Assembly: GCA_021323335.1 (NCBI GenBank)
Contig: JAJTCN010000048.1
Coordinates: forward strand, 1 to 34,989
Direction: 5' to 3'
DNA from: Ramlibacter sp.
Lineage (GTDB): Bacteria; Pseudomonadota; Gammaproteobacteria; Burkholderiales; Burkholderiaceae_C
DNA: 34,989 nucleotides
The position numbers and the translations under genes were made by a program. Under the pieces are notes generated by a model. That model worked only from the letters and a program-made list of their open reading frames with translations, did no database searches and was not told the DNA's origin. Of this stretch, positions 15,903-23,299 are shown piece after piece. How positions within the stretch are numbered: position 1 is the stretch's first letter; each line of letters begins with the position of its first letter.

Positions 15903-16044
15903 GAGGGCCTCCTTCCGTCTTGTGCCCGCACTCTAAGTCGCTAGCTCAGCGGAGCAAAGCCAAGTTCCGCTTCGTTACCTCAGCAGGGGAAGGGTTGCAA
16001 AGGGGCGAAGGTGGTTGCGAAACTTGCGGGTGGAGTTGTTGGGG

Positions 16045-16758
16045 TCAGCAGCGAAGGCGGAATTGCCGGTCGCGCGCTTCCTTTCTTTGTCCGGCTATCC
16101 AGTCCTGCATCTGGGCTGATTGCGGCTGCCTCGCCAAGGCATCGAGCTGCACCACGCGTGCGTCGAGGGCTTGGCACTCGGCTTTCTGCTCGCCTGGTCC
16201 GCGCTCGCGCGTCTGCGTCACCGTCGTCTGGCTATGGATGATCGAAGCGTTGTGCCGCTGCTGTTCGGACGCGATGGCGACCTGTTGTTGGAAAGGCAGG
16301 CCAGGTGGAACGTAAGCGATGCGTTCGATCAGGGCACTGTGTTGGTTGCAGTGCGTGTTGGCCCAGAACGTGCCTCCGCTGTAGGCGCGACAGAGATAGA
16401 TGGTGTTGCTCGGGATCGCTGTGTCGCGGATCTGTGGTTGGAACTGCGGAACCGGATCTTCGTTCCTGGTGAACTCGGTTGCCCTGGCTCGCTGGACGGG
16501 CTCCTGCAGTGCGGGTGCATGCGGTTCGGGTGATTCCGGCGCGACGGCTTTTTGCTGGATGCGAACCGTCCCGCGATCGCCGATCTGTTTGATAGGACCG
16601 TACGAGACGTAAAGCTTGAAGAGGATGAATCCCGCGAGGAGCCAGAACAGGAGGATCCAGGGCCAACCGATGCTGTTGTCTGGGGGAGTGAATGGCCTGT
16701 TGCGGTCGATCTGCGCGCCCTCGCGGTCGCGCATGTAGTCGCGGTCTGAAAGGCCCAT
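16045..16758 (-). CDS. Single-pass membrane protein sharing its C-terminal module with the neighbour
   Basis: 237 residues: a cytosolic N-terminal part rich in Asp/Arg (MGLSDRDYMRDREGAQ), one membrane segment at about 31-50 (WPWILLFWLLAGFILFKLYV), a Pro/Glu-rich linker, then a Cys-containing module at about 120-237 with IYLCRAYSGGTFWANTHCNQ and a final QFRLRC. The last 45 residues match those of the 15477-15902 protein (CxAxxA, DAL, MQ-W/F, R-RxxQFR-RC), so the two are paralogues in that part. The ATG at 16758 follows AGGGGGAG; a frame open to 16830 lacks such a site. Probably periplasm-facing; function unknown. Confidence 0.7.
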   Translation of the reverse strand: MGLSDRDYMRDREGAQIDRNRPFTPPDNSIGWPWILLFWLLAGFILFKLYVSYGPIKQIGDRGTVRIQQKAVAPESPEPHAPALQEPVQRARATEFTRNEDPVPQFQPQIRDTAIPSNTIYLCRAYSGGTFWANTHCNQHSALIERIAYVPPGLPFQQQVAIASEQQRHNASIIHSQTTVTQTRERGPGEQKAECQALDARVVQLDALARQPQSAQMQDWIAGQRKEARDRQFRLRC

Positions 16759-16833
16759 CGCTCCCCCTGGTGTGTCAGGAAATGTAGCTGGGGCGGAGCG
16801 AAAGGGCGAGGTAGAAGAAAGTTGTGCCACGCA

Positions 16834-16877
16834 CGCCCCTCACCCCGGCCCTCTCCCCAGAGGGGAGAGGGAGGAAG
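16834..16877. repeat. REP-like palindrome, family A copy 3
   Basis: CCCCTCACCCCGGCCCTCTC then CCCAGAGGGGAGAGGG. The hairpin is CCCTCTCCCC-AGA-GGGGAGAGGG. It lies just beyond the 3' end of the DUF3455 gene. Confidence 0.85.
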
Positions 16878-16891
16878 ACATTGCCTGTCGC

Positions 16892-17440
16892 TTACATCGC
16901 CTTGTAGAAGATGTAGTCGGCCTGGTACTGCACCACCTGGCGCGCACCGAGGTTGGTCGCACCGCAGGCCATCGCCGGCGCCACGCCGCCTTGCGTGGCG
17001 ACGCGCTGGATGTAGGTGACGCCGGTCATGGCGCCCATGCCCATGGCGGGGTTGGCCTTGACCAGCTGCATCGGGATGCTGCCGGCCGCGGCGGGTGACA
17101 CGGCCACTTGCGTTGCGGTCACCTTGGAGCCGTCCATGTTCTCCCAGGTCGCGGGCGGGCCGTAGTAGCGGCCGACCTGCTTGCCGCTGCGGTCCATGAG
17201 GCGCGCGTCGGGGCCGACGAAGAACCACTCGTACTCGCTCGCCATGTTGGCCTTGGTGCGGCACTCGTACGTGATGGAGCCGGCGCCGACGGTTTCCATG
17301 GCGACCTTGTGGCCGGCGGGCACCTGCACCGCGGCAGGCAGCACGGCCTGGTCGTAGGGGCGCATGGCGCTTGCCTTGGGATACATGGCGCAGCCGGCCA
17401 GCAGGACGGTGACGGTGGAGGCGAGGGCGAGGCGGAGCAT
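16892..17440 (-). CDS. DUF3455 family lipoprotein
   Basis: 182 residues. The N-terminus MLRLALASTVTVLLAGC carries a lipobox (LAGC), so it is probably a lipoprotein anchored in the periplasm. The body matches DUF3455: VPAGHKVAMETVGAGSITYEC, EYEWFFVGPDARLMDRSG, GRYYGPPATWE and a C-terminal YQADYIFYK. Function unknown. The open frame extends upstream to 17707 but only in shadow; the ATG at 17440 gives the lipoprotein signal. It is bracketed by two same-orientation family-A REP copies. Confidence 0.88.
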   Translation of the reverse strand: MLRLALASTVTVLLAGCAMYPKASAMRPYDQAVLPAAVQVPAGHKVAMETVGAGSITYECRTKANMASEYEWFFVGPDARLMDRSGKQVGRYYGPPATWENMDGSKVTATQVAVSPAAAGSIPMQLVKANPAMGMGAMTGVTYIQRVATQGGVAPAMACGATNLGARQVVQYQADYIFYKAM

Positions 17441-17514
17441 GGTGGTGTCCTTGGGGTAGTGGTCCAGCCAGGAGTACGCAGCGGCGGTGCAATCGGATGT
17501 AGCGCGCGTGCGCC

Positions 17515-17558
17515 GGGCGCCCCCACCCCGGCCCTCCCCCAGTGGGGGAGGGAGGAAG
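17515..17558. repeat. REP-like palindrome, family A copy 4
   Basis: GCGCCCCCACCCCGGCCCTC then CCCCAGTGGGGGAGGGAGG. It lies in the gap between the divergent DUF3455 and SDR genes, in the same orientation as copy 3, about 680 bp away. Confidence 0.8.
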
Positions 17559-17636
17559 TCAAGGGAGAAGAAGACACGCAACTGTCCGACAGCCAGGCCG
17601 GCGCGGGATTCCCAGAATGGTCCGGAACAAGACGGG

Positions 17637-18455
17637 ATGACGATGGCAATGGATGAACTGAAGGCGACGCGGCCACTGGCCGTGGTGACCGGGGCCTCGA
17701 GCGGCATCGGCTACCACCTGGCGCGCTGCGCCGCGCAGCACGGCTACGACCTCATCGTGGCCGCCGACACGCCGCTGTTGAACGCGGTGAAGGATCTCGA
17801 AGCGCTGGGTGCCAGCGTGGAGGCTGTGCAGGTGGACCTGGCGACCACCGACGGCGTGCAGCAATTGATCAACTGCATCGACGGCCGCGCTGTCGACGCG
17901 CTGATGGCCAACGCGGGTCACGGCCTCGGCGGCTCGTTCCTGCAGCAGGACTTCAAGGCGGTGCTGCACGTGATCAACACCAACATCACGGGCACGGTGC
18001 ACCTGATCCAGCAGGTGGCGCGCGGCATGGTGGCGCGGGCGCGTGGCCGCATCCTCATCACCGGGTCGATCGCCGGCTTCCAGCCAGGCAGCTTCCACGC
18101 CGTCTACAACGGCAGCAAGGCCTTCATCGATTCGTTCTCGATCGCCCTGCGCAACGAGTTGAAGGGAACCGAGGTGACCGTGAGCTGCCTGATGCCGGGA
18201 CCGACGGACACCGAGTTCTTCGAGCGCGCCGGGATGGAGACGACCAAGGTCGCCAACGATCCCAGGATGATGATGCAGCCCGAGGACGTGGCGCGCATCG
18301 GCTTCCAGGCCATGTTGAAGGGCGAGGCCGACGTGGTGGCCGGCCTGCGCAACAAGCTGCAGGTGGCGATGAGCAAGGTGATGCCGGCGCAGGCTGCCGC
18401 GCAGATGCACAGGAAGCTGGCGGAGCCGGGGAAGGTGGATCCGGGCGGAGCCTAG
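17637..18455 (+). CDS. Short-chain dehydrogenase/reductase (SDR)
   Basis: 272 residues, classical SDR. The cofactor motif TGASSGIG is at about residues 18-25, NAG (ANAGHG) at about 90, the catalytic Ser in ITGSIAGFQPGS and the YNGSK Tyr/Lys pair just after. It catalyses NAD(P)(H)-dependent oxidation or reduction of an unknown alcohol or carbonyl in the cytosol. An Asp after the second strand (AADTP) hints at NAD(H), not decisively. Three in-frame ATGs lie close together (17637, 17643, 17649); the first was kept, although its ribosome site is weak. Confidence 0.9.
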   Translation: MTMAMDELKATRPLAVVTGASSGIGYHLARCAAQHGYDLIVAADTPLLNAVKDLEALGASVEAVQVDLATTDGVQQLINCIDGRAVDALMANAGHGLGGSFLQQDFKAVLHVINTNITGTVHLIQQVARGMVARARGRILITGSIAGFQPGSFHAVYNGSKAFIDSFSIALRNELKGTEVTVSCLMPGPTDTEFFERAGMETTKVANDPRMMMQPEDVARIGFQAMLKGEADVVAGLRNKLQVAMSKVMPAQAAAQMHRKLAEPGKVDPGGA

Positions 18456-18480
18456 ATTTTTTTGAAGATGGAAGCCCTGG

Positions 18481-18503
18481 GTCCCCGCCTTCGCGGGGAC
18501 GAC
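18481..18503. repeat. REP-like palindrome, family C single unit
   Basis: GTCCCCGC-CTTC-GCGGGGAC followed by GAC: a perfect 8-bp stem with CTTC loop, between the SDR stop and the next gene. It may also slow transcription after the SDR. Confidence 0.8.
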
Positions 18504-18524
18504 ATTGATTCAAGGAGAACCAAG

Positions 18525-18773
18525 ATGACGCACCAGTACAAGAACCATCCGCAGGACGAACAGACGCCGCAGTCGGGCAAGGTGGCCAACGACAAGAACA
18601 AGACCGGGGGTGAGCAGCCCACGCAAAAGAACGAGGGCCGCAGGACGCCGCAAAGCCGGAATGACCGCGAGGACCATATCGGCGGCAGTTCCAACCAGAA
18701 CCAGGTGCGGACCGGGCGCGCCGGTCAGGGTGACAAGGGCGGCCCCAACAGCCGCACCGGCAACAAGCCCTGA
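18525..18773 (+). CDS. Small, very hydrophilic disordered protein
   Basis: 82 residues rich in Asn, Gln, Gly, Lys, Asp and Thr, with almost no hydrophobic residues (MTHQYKNHPQDEQTPQ...). There is no Cys, no signal and no membrane segment. AAGGAG lies 7 bases before the ATG, which supports a real gene despite low complexity. Composition resembles hydrophilin or stress-induced general-purpose protectants, but no family is recognised. Confidence 0.65.
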   Translation: MTHQYKNHPQDEQTPQSGKVANDKNKTGGEQPTQKNEGRRTPQSRNDREDHIGGSSNQNQVRTGRAGQGDKGGPNSRTGNKP

Positions 18774-18774
18774 A

Positions 18775-18987
18775 TCAGCGGGCGACCGGCAGGAGCAGGT
18801 CGCTGAATTCGAAGCAGCGCGCCAGGCCCAGCTGGCAGCCCTGGGGGCGCCAGCGGCCGTCCGCCTGCTTCGTGAAGTGCTGCGCGCCGCAAAGCATGCG
18901 GCGCAGCACGGGGTCGAAGTTGTCCAGGGTATCGGGAGCCAGACAGGCCTTGACGGTGCTGCCGGTGGCAAACGAGTCAGATGTCAT
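18775..18987 (-). CDS. Hypothetical protein, 70 aa
   Basis: 70 residues with three Cys (KACLAP, RMLCGAQHF, PQGCQLGLARCFEF give four in all) and one FTKQADGRWRPQGCQLGL segment. It has no signal or membrane segment, and no strong ribosome site is seen. It lies 1 bp from the stop of the convergent gene at 18773. No family recognised. Confidence 0.45.
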   Translation of the reverse strand: MTSDSFATGSTVKACLAPDTLDNFDPVLRRMLCGAQHFTKQADGRWRPQGCQLGLARCFEFSDLLLPVAR

Positions 18988-19033
18988 GTAGCCGTCATTG
19001 TGCGCCGCCGCATACCGCTGGGCCAGGCAAATC

Positions 19034-19525
19034 CTAGAGTTGGACGCCTATGCGGCGCGGAAACAACTCCCGCTCGATGCTGGACAGCATGCTGACCCAG
19101 CCTTTGCGGCTGGTCTCCTCGAGCAGGCGCGCGTGTTCGCTGGAGCCCATGTCGTGGGTCAGCACCAGTTCGCTCGCTTGCGGGCCCAACGGGCTCACCT
19201 CCACCGTGACGCGGGTGGGGGACTCGTTGCCGAAGGTCAGCACGCTGAATTCGAACACCAGCTTGCGCGGCCGGTCGATTTCCAGGTACTTGCCCATGTG
19301 GACCACGTCGAAGACGCTCTCGTCACCTTCGGCAGCGGGCCGGCGGTCGATGACCGTGAAGCCACCGCCGACTTCCGGCTGGATCTCGCACTGCATGACG
19401 TTGCCGGTGCGCGTGCGAAAGAGGAAGCGCGACGCCTGGGCCGGCGTGATCCACGCGTCGAACACGCGCTCGGGTGAGGCGGCGTAGCGGTGGGTGACAC
19501 GGACGACGACTGCCGGGGAGCTCAT
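19034..19525 (-). CDS. SRPBCC/AHSA1-like domain protein
   Basis: 163 residues of the START-like SRPBCC fold (activator of Hsp90 ATPase 1-like group). Segments are VTHRYAASPERVFDAWITPA at the N-terminus, GGGFTVIDRRP, KYLEIDRPRKLVFEFSV, and a final long helix with HARLLEETSRKGWVSMLSSI. These proteins have a deep hydrophobic pocket and bind or modify small ligands; many sit beside ArsR-type repressors, but none is here. Monocistronic. Confidence 0.9.
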   Translation of the reverse strand: MSSPAVVVRVTHRYAASPERVFDAWITPAQASRFLFRTRTGNVMQCEIQPEVGGGFTVIDRRPAAEGDESVFDVVHMGKYLEIDRPRKLVFEFSVLTFGNESPTRVTVEVSPLGPQASELVLTHDMGSSEHARLLEETSRKGWVSMLSSIERELFPRRIGVQL

Positions 19526-19583
19526 CCGTGTATTGGGCGCCTGTCAAGCACCATCTGTCAACTGGAAAGGTGCTTAAAACGTT

Positions 19584-19658
19584 CGTCGGGGTGGCTTCGC
19601 CAACCCGACCTACGCGAGAGATGACCGGTAGGTCGGGTTGCCGACAGGCACCCCGACG
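19584..19658. repeat. REP-like inverted pair, family B
   Basis: Two facing copies: CGTCGGGGTGGCTTCGCCAA then CCCGACCTAC at 19584-19613, and GGTAGGTCGGGTTGCCGACA then GGCACCCCGACG at 19627-19658. They sit two bases from the 3' end of minE, a BIME-like arrangement that could fold into one long hairpin and act as an mRNA end or terminator. Confidence 0.85.
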
Positions 19659-19659
19659 T

Positions 19660-19926
19660 TCACCTCGGCCCGTCCGGCAGCTCGATCTTCACCTCCAGTA
19701 CCTCCAGGTTGTCCTGGCGCTCCACGTTCACCTTCAGGTGGCTGGGATCGATCTTCACATACTTGCTGATCACCGCGACCAGGTCGCGCTGCAGCGCCGG
19801 CAGGTAGTCCGGCGAGCCGCCCGGGTTGCGCCCGCTGCGCTCATGGGCCAGGATGATCTGCAGCCGCTCCTTGGCGACGCTGGCGGTCTTCTTCTTTTCC
19901 CCGAGGAGGAAACGCAGCAACGACAT
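19660..19926 (-). CDS. minE: Cell division topological specificity factor MinE
   Basis: 88 residues, normal MinE length. The N-terminal membrane-targeting/anti-MinCD segment ([20 protein letters not shown], with [10 protein letters not shown]) is followed by the dimerisation domain ([20 protein letters not shown]). MinE stimulates MinD ATPase and drives MinCD oscillation between the poles. It is last in the minC-minD-minE operon. Its start is 1 bp after the minD stop, with GGGAGGAAG inside the end of minD as ribosome site. Confidence 0.97.
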   Translation of the reverse strand: MSLLRFLLGEKKKTASVAKERLQIILAHERSGRNPGGSPDYLPALQRDLVAVISKYVKIDPSHLKVNVERQDNLEVLEVKIELPDGPR

Positions 19927-19927
19927 C

Positions 19928-20743
19928 TCACTTCCTCCCGAACAGGCGCTTCAGGAAGCCGGCCTTCTCGGCATCGACGAAGCGCAGCGGCCGCTCCTCG
20001 CCCAGGAAGCGGGCGACGATGTCCTGGTAGGCCTCGCTGACGTCGGTACCCTTCATGTGCACCGCGGGCGTGCCCTGGTTGCTGGCCTGCAGCACCGACT
20101 CGCTCTCCGGCACCACCCCGATCAAGGGGATGCGCAGGATGTCCTGGATGTCCTCCAGCGACAGCATGTGGCCCTGGTCGACGCGGCCCGGGTTGTAGCG
20201 GGTAATGAGAAGGTGTTCCTTGATCGGCTCCTTGCCTTCGATGGCTCGCCTGGTCTTGCTGGCCAGCATGCCGAGGATGCGGTCGGAGTCGCGCACCGAA
20301 GAGACCTCGGGGTTGGTGACCACCAGCGCCTCGTCGGCGAAGTGCATGGCCATCAGGGCACCGGTCTCGATGCCGGCGGGCGAGTCGCAGACGATGTACT
20401 CGAAGCCCATCGCCGCCAGGTCGTTCAGCACCTTCTCGACGCCTTCCTTGGAGAGGGCTTCCTTGTCGCGGGTCTGGCTGGCCGCCAGCACCGACAGCTG
20501 TTCGTTGTGCTTGTCCTTGATCAGCGCCTGGTTCAGCGTGGCCTCGCCGTGGATCACGTTGACGAAGTCGTAGACCACGCGGCGCTCGCAACCCATGATC
20601 AGGTCCAGGTTGCGCAGGCCGACGTCGAAGTCGATGACGGCGGTCTTGTGCCCGCGCAGGGCCAGGCCGCTGGCGAAGCTGGCGCTGGTGGTGGTCTTGC
20701 CGACCCCGCCCTTGCCGGAGGTGACGACGACGATCTTTGCCAT
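19928..20743 (-). CDS. minD: Septum site-determining protein MinD
   Basis: 271-residue ParA/MinD-type ATPase. The deviant Walker [11 protein letters not shown] has signature K11 and K16, D38/D40 lie in [10 protein letters not shown], and SPAGIE is a typical switch segment. The C-terminal amphipathic helix [11 protein letters not shown] is the membrane-targeting sequence. It recruits MinC to the membrane and is released by MinE. The ATG at 20743 follows GAAGGAA. The open frame continues to 20896 but the conserved N-terminus fixes the start. Confidence 0.97.
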   Translation of the reverse strand: MAKIVVVTSGKGGVGKTTTSASFASGLALRGHKTAVIDFDVGLRNLDLIMGCERRVVYDFVNVIHGEATLNQALIKDKHNEQLSVLAASQTRDKEALSKEGVEKVLNDLAAMGFEYIVCDSPAGIETGALMAMHFADEALVVTNPEVSSVRDSDRILGMLASKTRRAIEGKEPIKEHLLITRYNPGRVDQGHMLSLEDIQDILRIPLIGVVPESESVLQASNQGTPAVHMKGTDVSEAYQDIVARFLGEERPLRFVDAEKAGFLKRLFGRK

Positions 20744-20757
20744 GGGTAGGTGTTCCT

Positions 20758-21495
20758 TCAGGAGTTCAGTGCTTCCATCACCAGCTTGTCGTCGACCAGG
20801 CGGACCTGCGCGGGCTTGCCGCGCACGCTCTTCGGCCAGGCGACTTCGCTGGTGCGGTAGACGCCGGCGATGGAGACCAGTTCGGGCTCCAGGCACAGCG
20901 TGAGGATGCGGGCGCCGGCATCGCCGCGCGCGCCGGCGATGGCCTTGCCGCGCAGCGGCGCGTAGACGTGGATGTGGCCGTCGGCGATGACTTCCGCGCC
21001 CGCGTTCACCATCGCCAGCACGACCACGTCGCGTCCGCGCGCGTAGACCTGCTGGCCGGAGCGCAGCGGCTTGTCGATGACGAGGGCGGAGGCGGGAGCT
21101 TGAATGGACGGAGCGACGGGCTCCGGCTGTTCCTCCCTCTCCCTCTGGGAGAGGGCTGGGGTGAGGGAAAGCGCGTCTCCCCCGTCAGCCAAACCTGCAG
21201 TCCTCGCCGCTGCCATCTGTTCGGGACTGCCCCCCTTCACCGCCACCGGCATCACCCTGTACGCCCGCAGCATCTCCACCAGCCGCGCGAAATCCACCGG
21301 CGCGTCACCGACAGGCGCCAGGTCGATCACCAGCGGATCGTGGTCGAAGAAATCGGGGATGTCGCCGAAGCGGCCCTGCAGTTCCCGCGCGAGCAGGTCG
21401 AGGTCGTGCGACTTCAGCAACAGCGCCACCAGCGGCAGGTTGGCGCTCTTGATCTCGAAGCTGGCAGGTGCGCGTCCTGCGACGGTGACGGTCAT
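20758..21495 (-). CDS. minC: Septum site-determining protein MinC
   Basis: 245 residues, in two domains: the N-terminal FtsZ-antagonist domain (about 1-105, ending near PVAVKGGSPEQ) and the C-terminal MinD-binding beta-helix domain (about 138-245: PLRSGQQVYARGRDVVVL, GADGHIHVYAPLRG-like segment, GKAIAGARGD). It inhibits FtsZ polymerisation at the poles. The linker holds an LSLTPALSQREREE stretch (about 109-122), the translation of a family-A REP palindrome. The start at 21495 was chosen from the conserved N-terminus; no strong ribosome site is visible. It is first in the operon, with 14 bp to minD. Confidence 0.95.
   Translation of the reverse strand: MTVTVAGRAPASFEIKSANLPLVALLLKSHDLDLLARELQGRFGDIPDFFDHDPLVIDLAPVGDAPVDFARLVEMLRAYRVMPVAVKGGSPEQMAAARTAGLADGGDALSLTPALSQREREEQPEPVAPSIQAPASALVIDKPLRSGQQVYARGRDVVVLAMVNAGAEVIADGHIHVYAPLRGKAIAGARGDAGARILTLCLEPELVSIAGVYRTSEVAWPKSVRGKPAQVRLVDDKLVMEALNS
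21131..21169. repeat. REP-like palindrome, family A copy 5, inside minC
   Basis: Inverted relative to the others: TCCCTCTCCCTCTGGGAGAG then GGCTGGGGTGAGGGAAA. It is in frame in minC and encodes part of the linker between its two domains. Confidence 0.85.
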
Positions 21496-21645
21496 CGGTA
21501 CTGCATGGGGAAGCGGGCGAAGTTTAGCAGCGGGGTGTAACGAAACTGTTCGTGGATGTTGGCGGGGTCGCTGGCGCGAACCCGCCCTACAGGGCGCCGG
21601 GTGGAGGCGTCCCACACTTGCTGCATTGCTCGAAGGAGCCCGACC

Positions 21646-22068
21646 ATGTCCCGACACCACCACCACCCCACCCACTGGCTCGGCGTCGCCGCCGCGCTGG
21701 GCCTGGCGCTCGTCGCGTTCGAGGCGGCTGGCCAGCAGTCCACCAACGACCTGAACCTCAGCCCCAACGCCGGCGCCGTGTTCCAGGGCCGGCCGTTGAT
21801 GGCAGGCGCGCAGGCCGGCCTGGGTGCCCAGGCAGGGCCGGCGCAGGGCGGCATGGGCCTGCAGGGCTCCGACGGCGCGGGGCTCAACCTGCGCCGACCG
21901 CGGGTGATCGAGGAGCAGGCGAGCCCCCTCCCGCAAGCAGCCTGCGCCGACCTGCCGCGCGCTTCAACGGGCGAACAGCCGCTGTGCTTGCCGCAGGTCC
22001 GCGACGAACGCTTCGAACGCCGCCTCTCGATCCTCGGGATCGACGCGCAGCAGCGCGGACGGATGTAG
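21646..22068 (+). CDS. Hypothetical exported protein
   Basis: 140 residues. The N-terminus MSRHHHHPTHWLGVAAALGL with ALVAFEAAGQQ fits a signal peptide cut near AAG-QQ. A Gly/Gln/Ala-rich mid part (about 50-85) with GAQAGLGAQAGPAQGGMGLQ is followed by a C-terminal part with two Cys (AACADLP, PLCLPQVRDER). GAAGGAG lies 8 bases before the ATG at 21646. No family is recognised. The last 105 bp overlap the 3' end of the udgX gene on the other strand. Confidence 0.6.
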   Translation: MSRHHHHPTHWLGVAAALGLALVAFEAAGQQSTNDLNLSPNAGAVFQGRPLMAGAQAGLGAQAGPAQGGMGLQGSDGAGLNLRRPRVIEEQASPLPQAACADLPRASTGEQPLCLPQVRDERFERRLSILGIDAQQRGRM

Positions 22069-22575
22069 GGTCACCAGCACCTGCATCCCGTCGGGCCGCG
22101 GCAGCCATTGGCCGCGGTTCGCCAGCACGGGGGTGGCACGCCCCAGCAGCGAGCGCGCCGCGCTGGCACCCAGCGCCACCAGCGCGCCCGGCCGGACCAG
22201 GGCGATTTCATCCTCCAGCCAGTGATGGCACGCGGCGATTTCGCGTTGCGCAGGGCTCTTGTGGATGCGCCGCTTGCCGCGCAGCTCGAACTTGAAGTGC
22301 TTCACAGCGTTGGTGACGAAGACCTGGTCGCGCGGGATGTCCGCTGCCTGCAGCGCCCGGTCCAGCAACTTGCCGGCGGGGCCGACGAAGGGCTTGCCGG
22401 CCAGGTCTTCCTGGTCCCCGGGCTGCTCGCCCACCAGCATCAGCCTGGGCTTGGGTTTTCCTTCGCCGACGACCGACTGCGTGGCGATGTAGCCGATGGG
22501 GCATTCGCGGCACGCCATGGTGGCGGCCTTGAGCTGGTCGAGGGTCGTGACGCGGCTGGCGGACCGCTCAGGCAT
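21964..22575 (-). CDS. udgX: UdgX-type uracil-DNA glycosylase
   Basis: 203 residues of the family-4-like UdgX clade. The active-site motif GEQPGDQEDLAG is at 49-60, and the UdgX-specific R-loop KRRIHKSP is at 101-108, with H105 the residue that in UdgX attacks and stays covalently bonded to the DNA at uracil. C22/C25 (ACRECP) and C116 fit iron-sulfur ligands. H93 (NAVKHF) stands where family-4 enzymes have a Cys, and no other Cys is present, so it may be the fourth ligand. LHPSAL is the other conserved loop. It overlaps the upstream DUF4130 gene by 8 bp. It excises uracil from DNA, acting in the cytosol. Confidence 0.93.
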   Translation of the reverse strand: MPERSASRVTTLDQLKAATMACRECPIGYIATQSVVGEGKPKPRLMLVGEQPGDQEDLAGKPFVGPAGKLLDRALQAADIPRDQVFVTNAVKHFKFELRGKRRIHKSPAQREIAACHHWLEDEIALVRPGALVALGASAARSLLGRATPVLANRGQWLPRPDGMQVLVTLHPSALLRVDPEDREAAFEAFVADLRQAQRLFAR

Positions 22576-23245
22576 GCGGAGCGAACACGCGCTCGTAGCA
22601 TTCCAGCCAGGCCTCTTCGTCCGCGTGCAGGCCAGGCAGAAGTGCCTGCGGCACGCCAGGCCCGTACCGCAGCGAATGGCCGTCGAAGCGCACGCTGCGC
22701 TCCGGCGTGAAGATGGCCCAGCGCGCCTGCGGAATGCGCTTGGCGAACCAGGGCGCCACGGCTTCCACCACGTGATGCGCCGGTTGGTAGCAACCCAGCT
22801 GCACCTCGTTGCCGGCGCGGTCCTGCAACAGGCGCATGTGCAGGTTGGCCTTCATCTTGTGGATGTCGCGCCGCACCGCGTGCGCCATGTGCTGCGCCTG
22901 CTGCATGTCGGCGTCCAGCGGCTCGTTGCGCAGCCCCGGCTCGTGCACCAGCCGCCAGAGCAGGCGATAGAGCAGCGAGAAGCGGGCGGGGTCGCGGTGC
23001 AGCACGACGAACTCGCACAGGCGCGTGAAGGACGCCGGAACGATGGCGGTGGCCGCGCGCGCCACGTTGCGGGGCCGGCTCGCCAGCGGCGACTGCGGGT
23101 CCGTGTAGTCGGCGCCGGGCTGCAGCTGCCACTGCACGTCCTCGGGCGGCACCTGGTGGGCGAGCAACTGGCGGGCCTCGGACCGGAACCCCGCGAGGTC
23201 CGTCTGTCCCACCAGCGTCGCTTCTGTACTGCTATGCGTCTCCAT
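22568..23245 (-). CDS. DUF4130 / TIGR03915-type putative DNA metabolism protein
   Basis: 225 residues. The diagnostic core is FSLLYRLLWRLVHEPGLRNE followed by AHAVRRDIHKMKANLHMR at about 125-140. This family is regularly fused to or encoded beside UdgX and a radical-SAM protein (TIGR03916), so a joint role in DNA repair is likely, function unproven. It is the upstream partner in an 8-bp-overlap operon with udgX. The radical-SAM gene is not upstream; the next gene on that strand is unrelated (ybhN-like). Confidence 0.82.
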   Translation of the reverse strand: METHSSTEATLVGQTDLAGFRSEARQLLAHQVPPEDVQWQLQPGADYTDPQSPLASRPRNVARAATAIVPASFTRLCEFVVLHRDPARFSLLYRLLWRLVHEPGLRNEPLDADMQQAQHMAHAVRRDIHKMKANLHMRLLQDRAGNEVQLGCYQPAHHVVEAVAPWFAKRIPQARWAIFTPERSVRFDGHSLRYGPGVPQALLPGLHADEEAWLECYERVFAPHA

Positions 23246-23299
23246 GTCTGAATTCTGGTTGGAATGCGGGCATCACGGGTATCAAAGTATGCAATTGCT

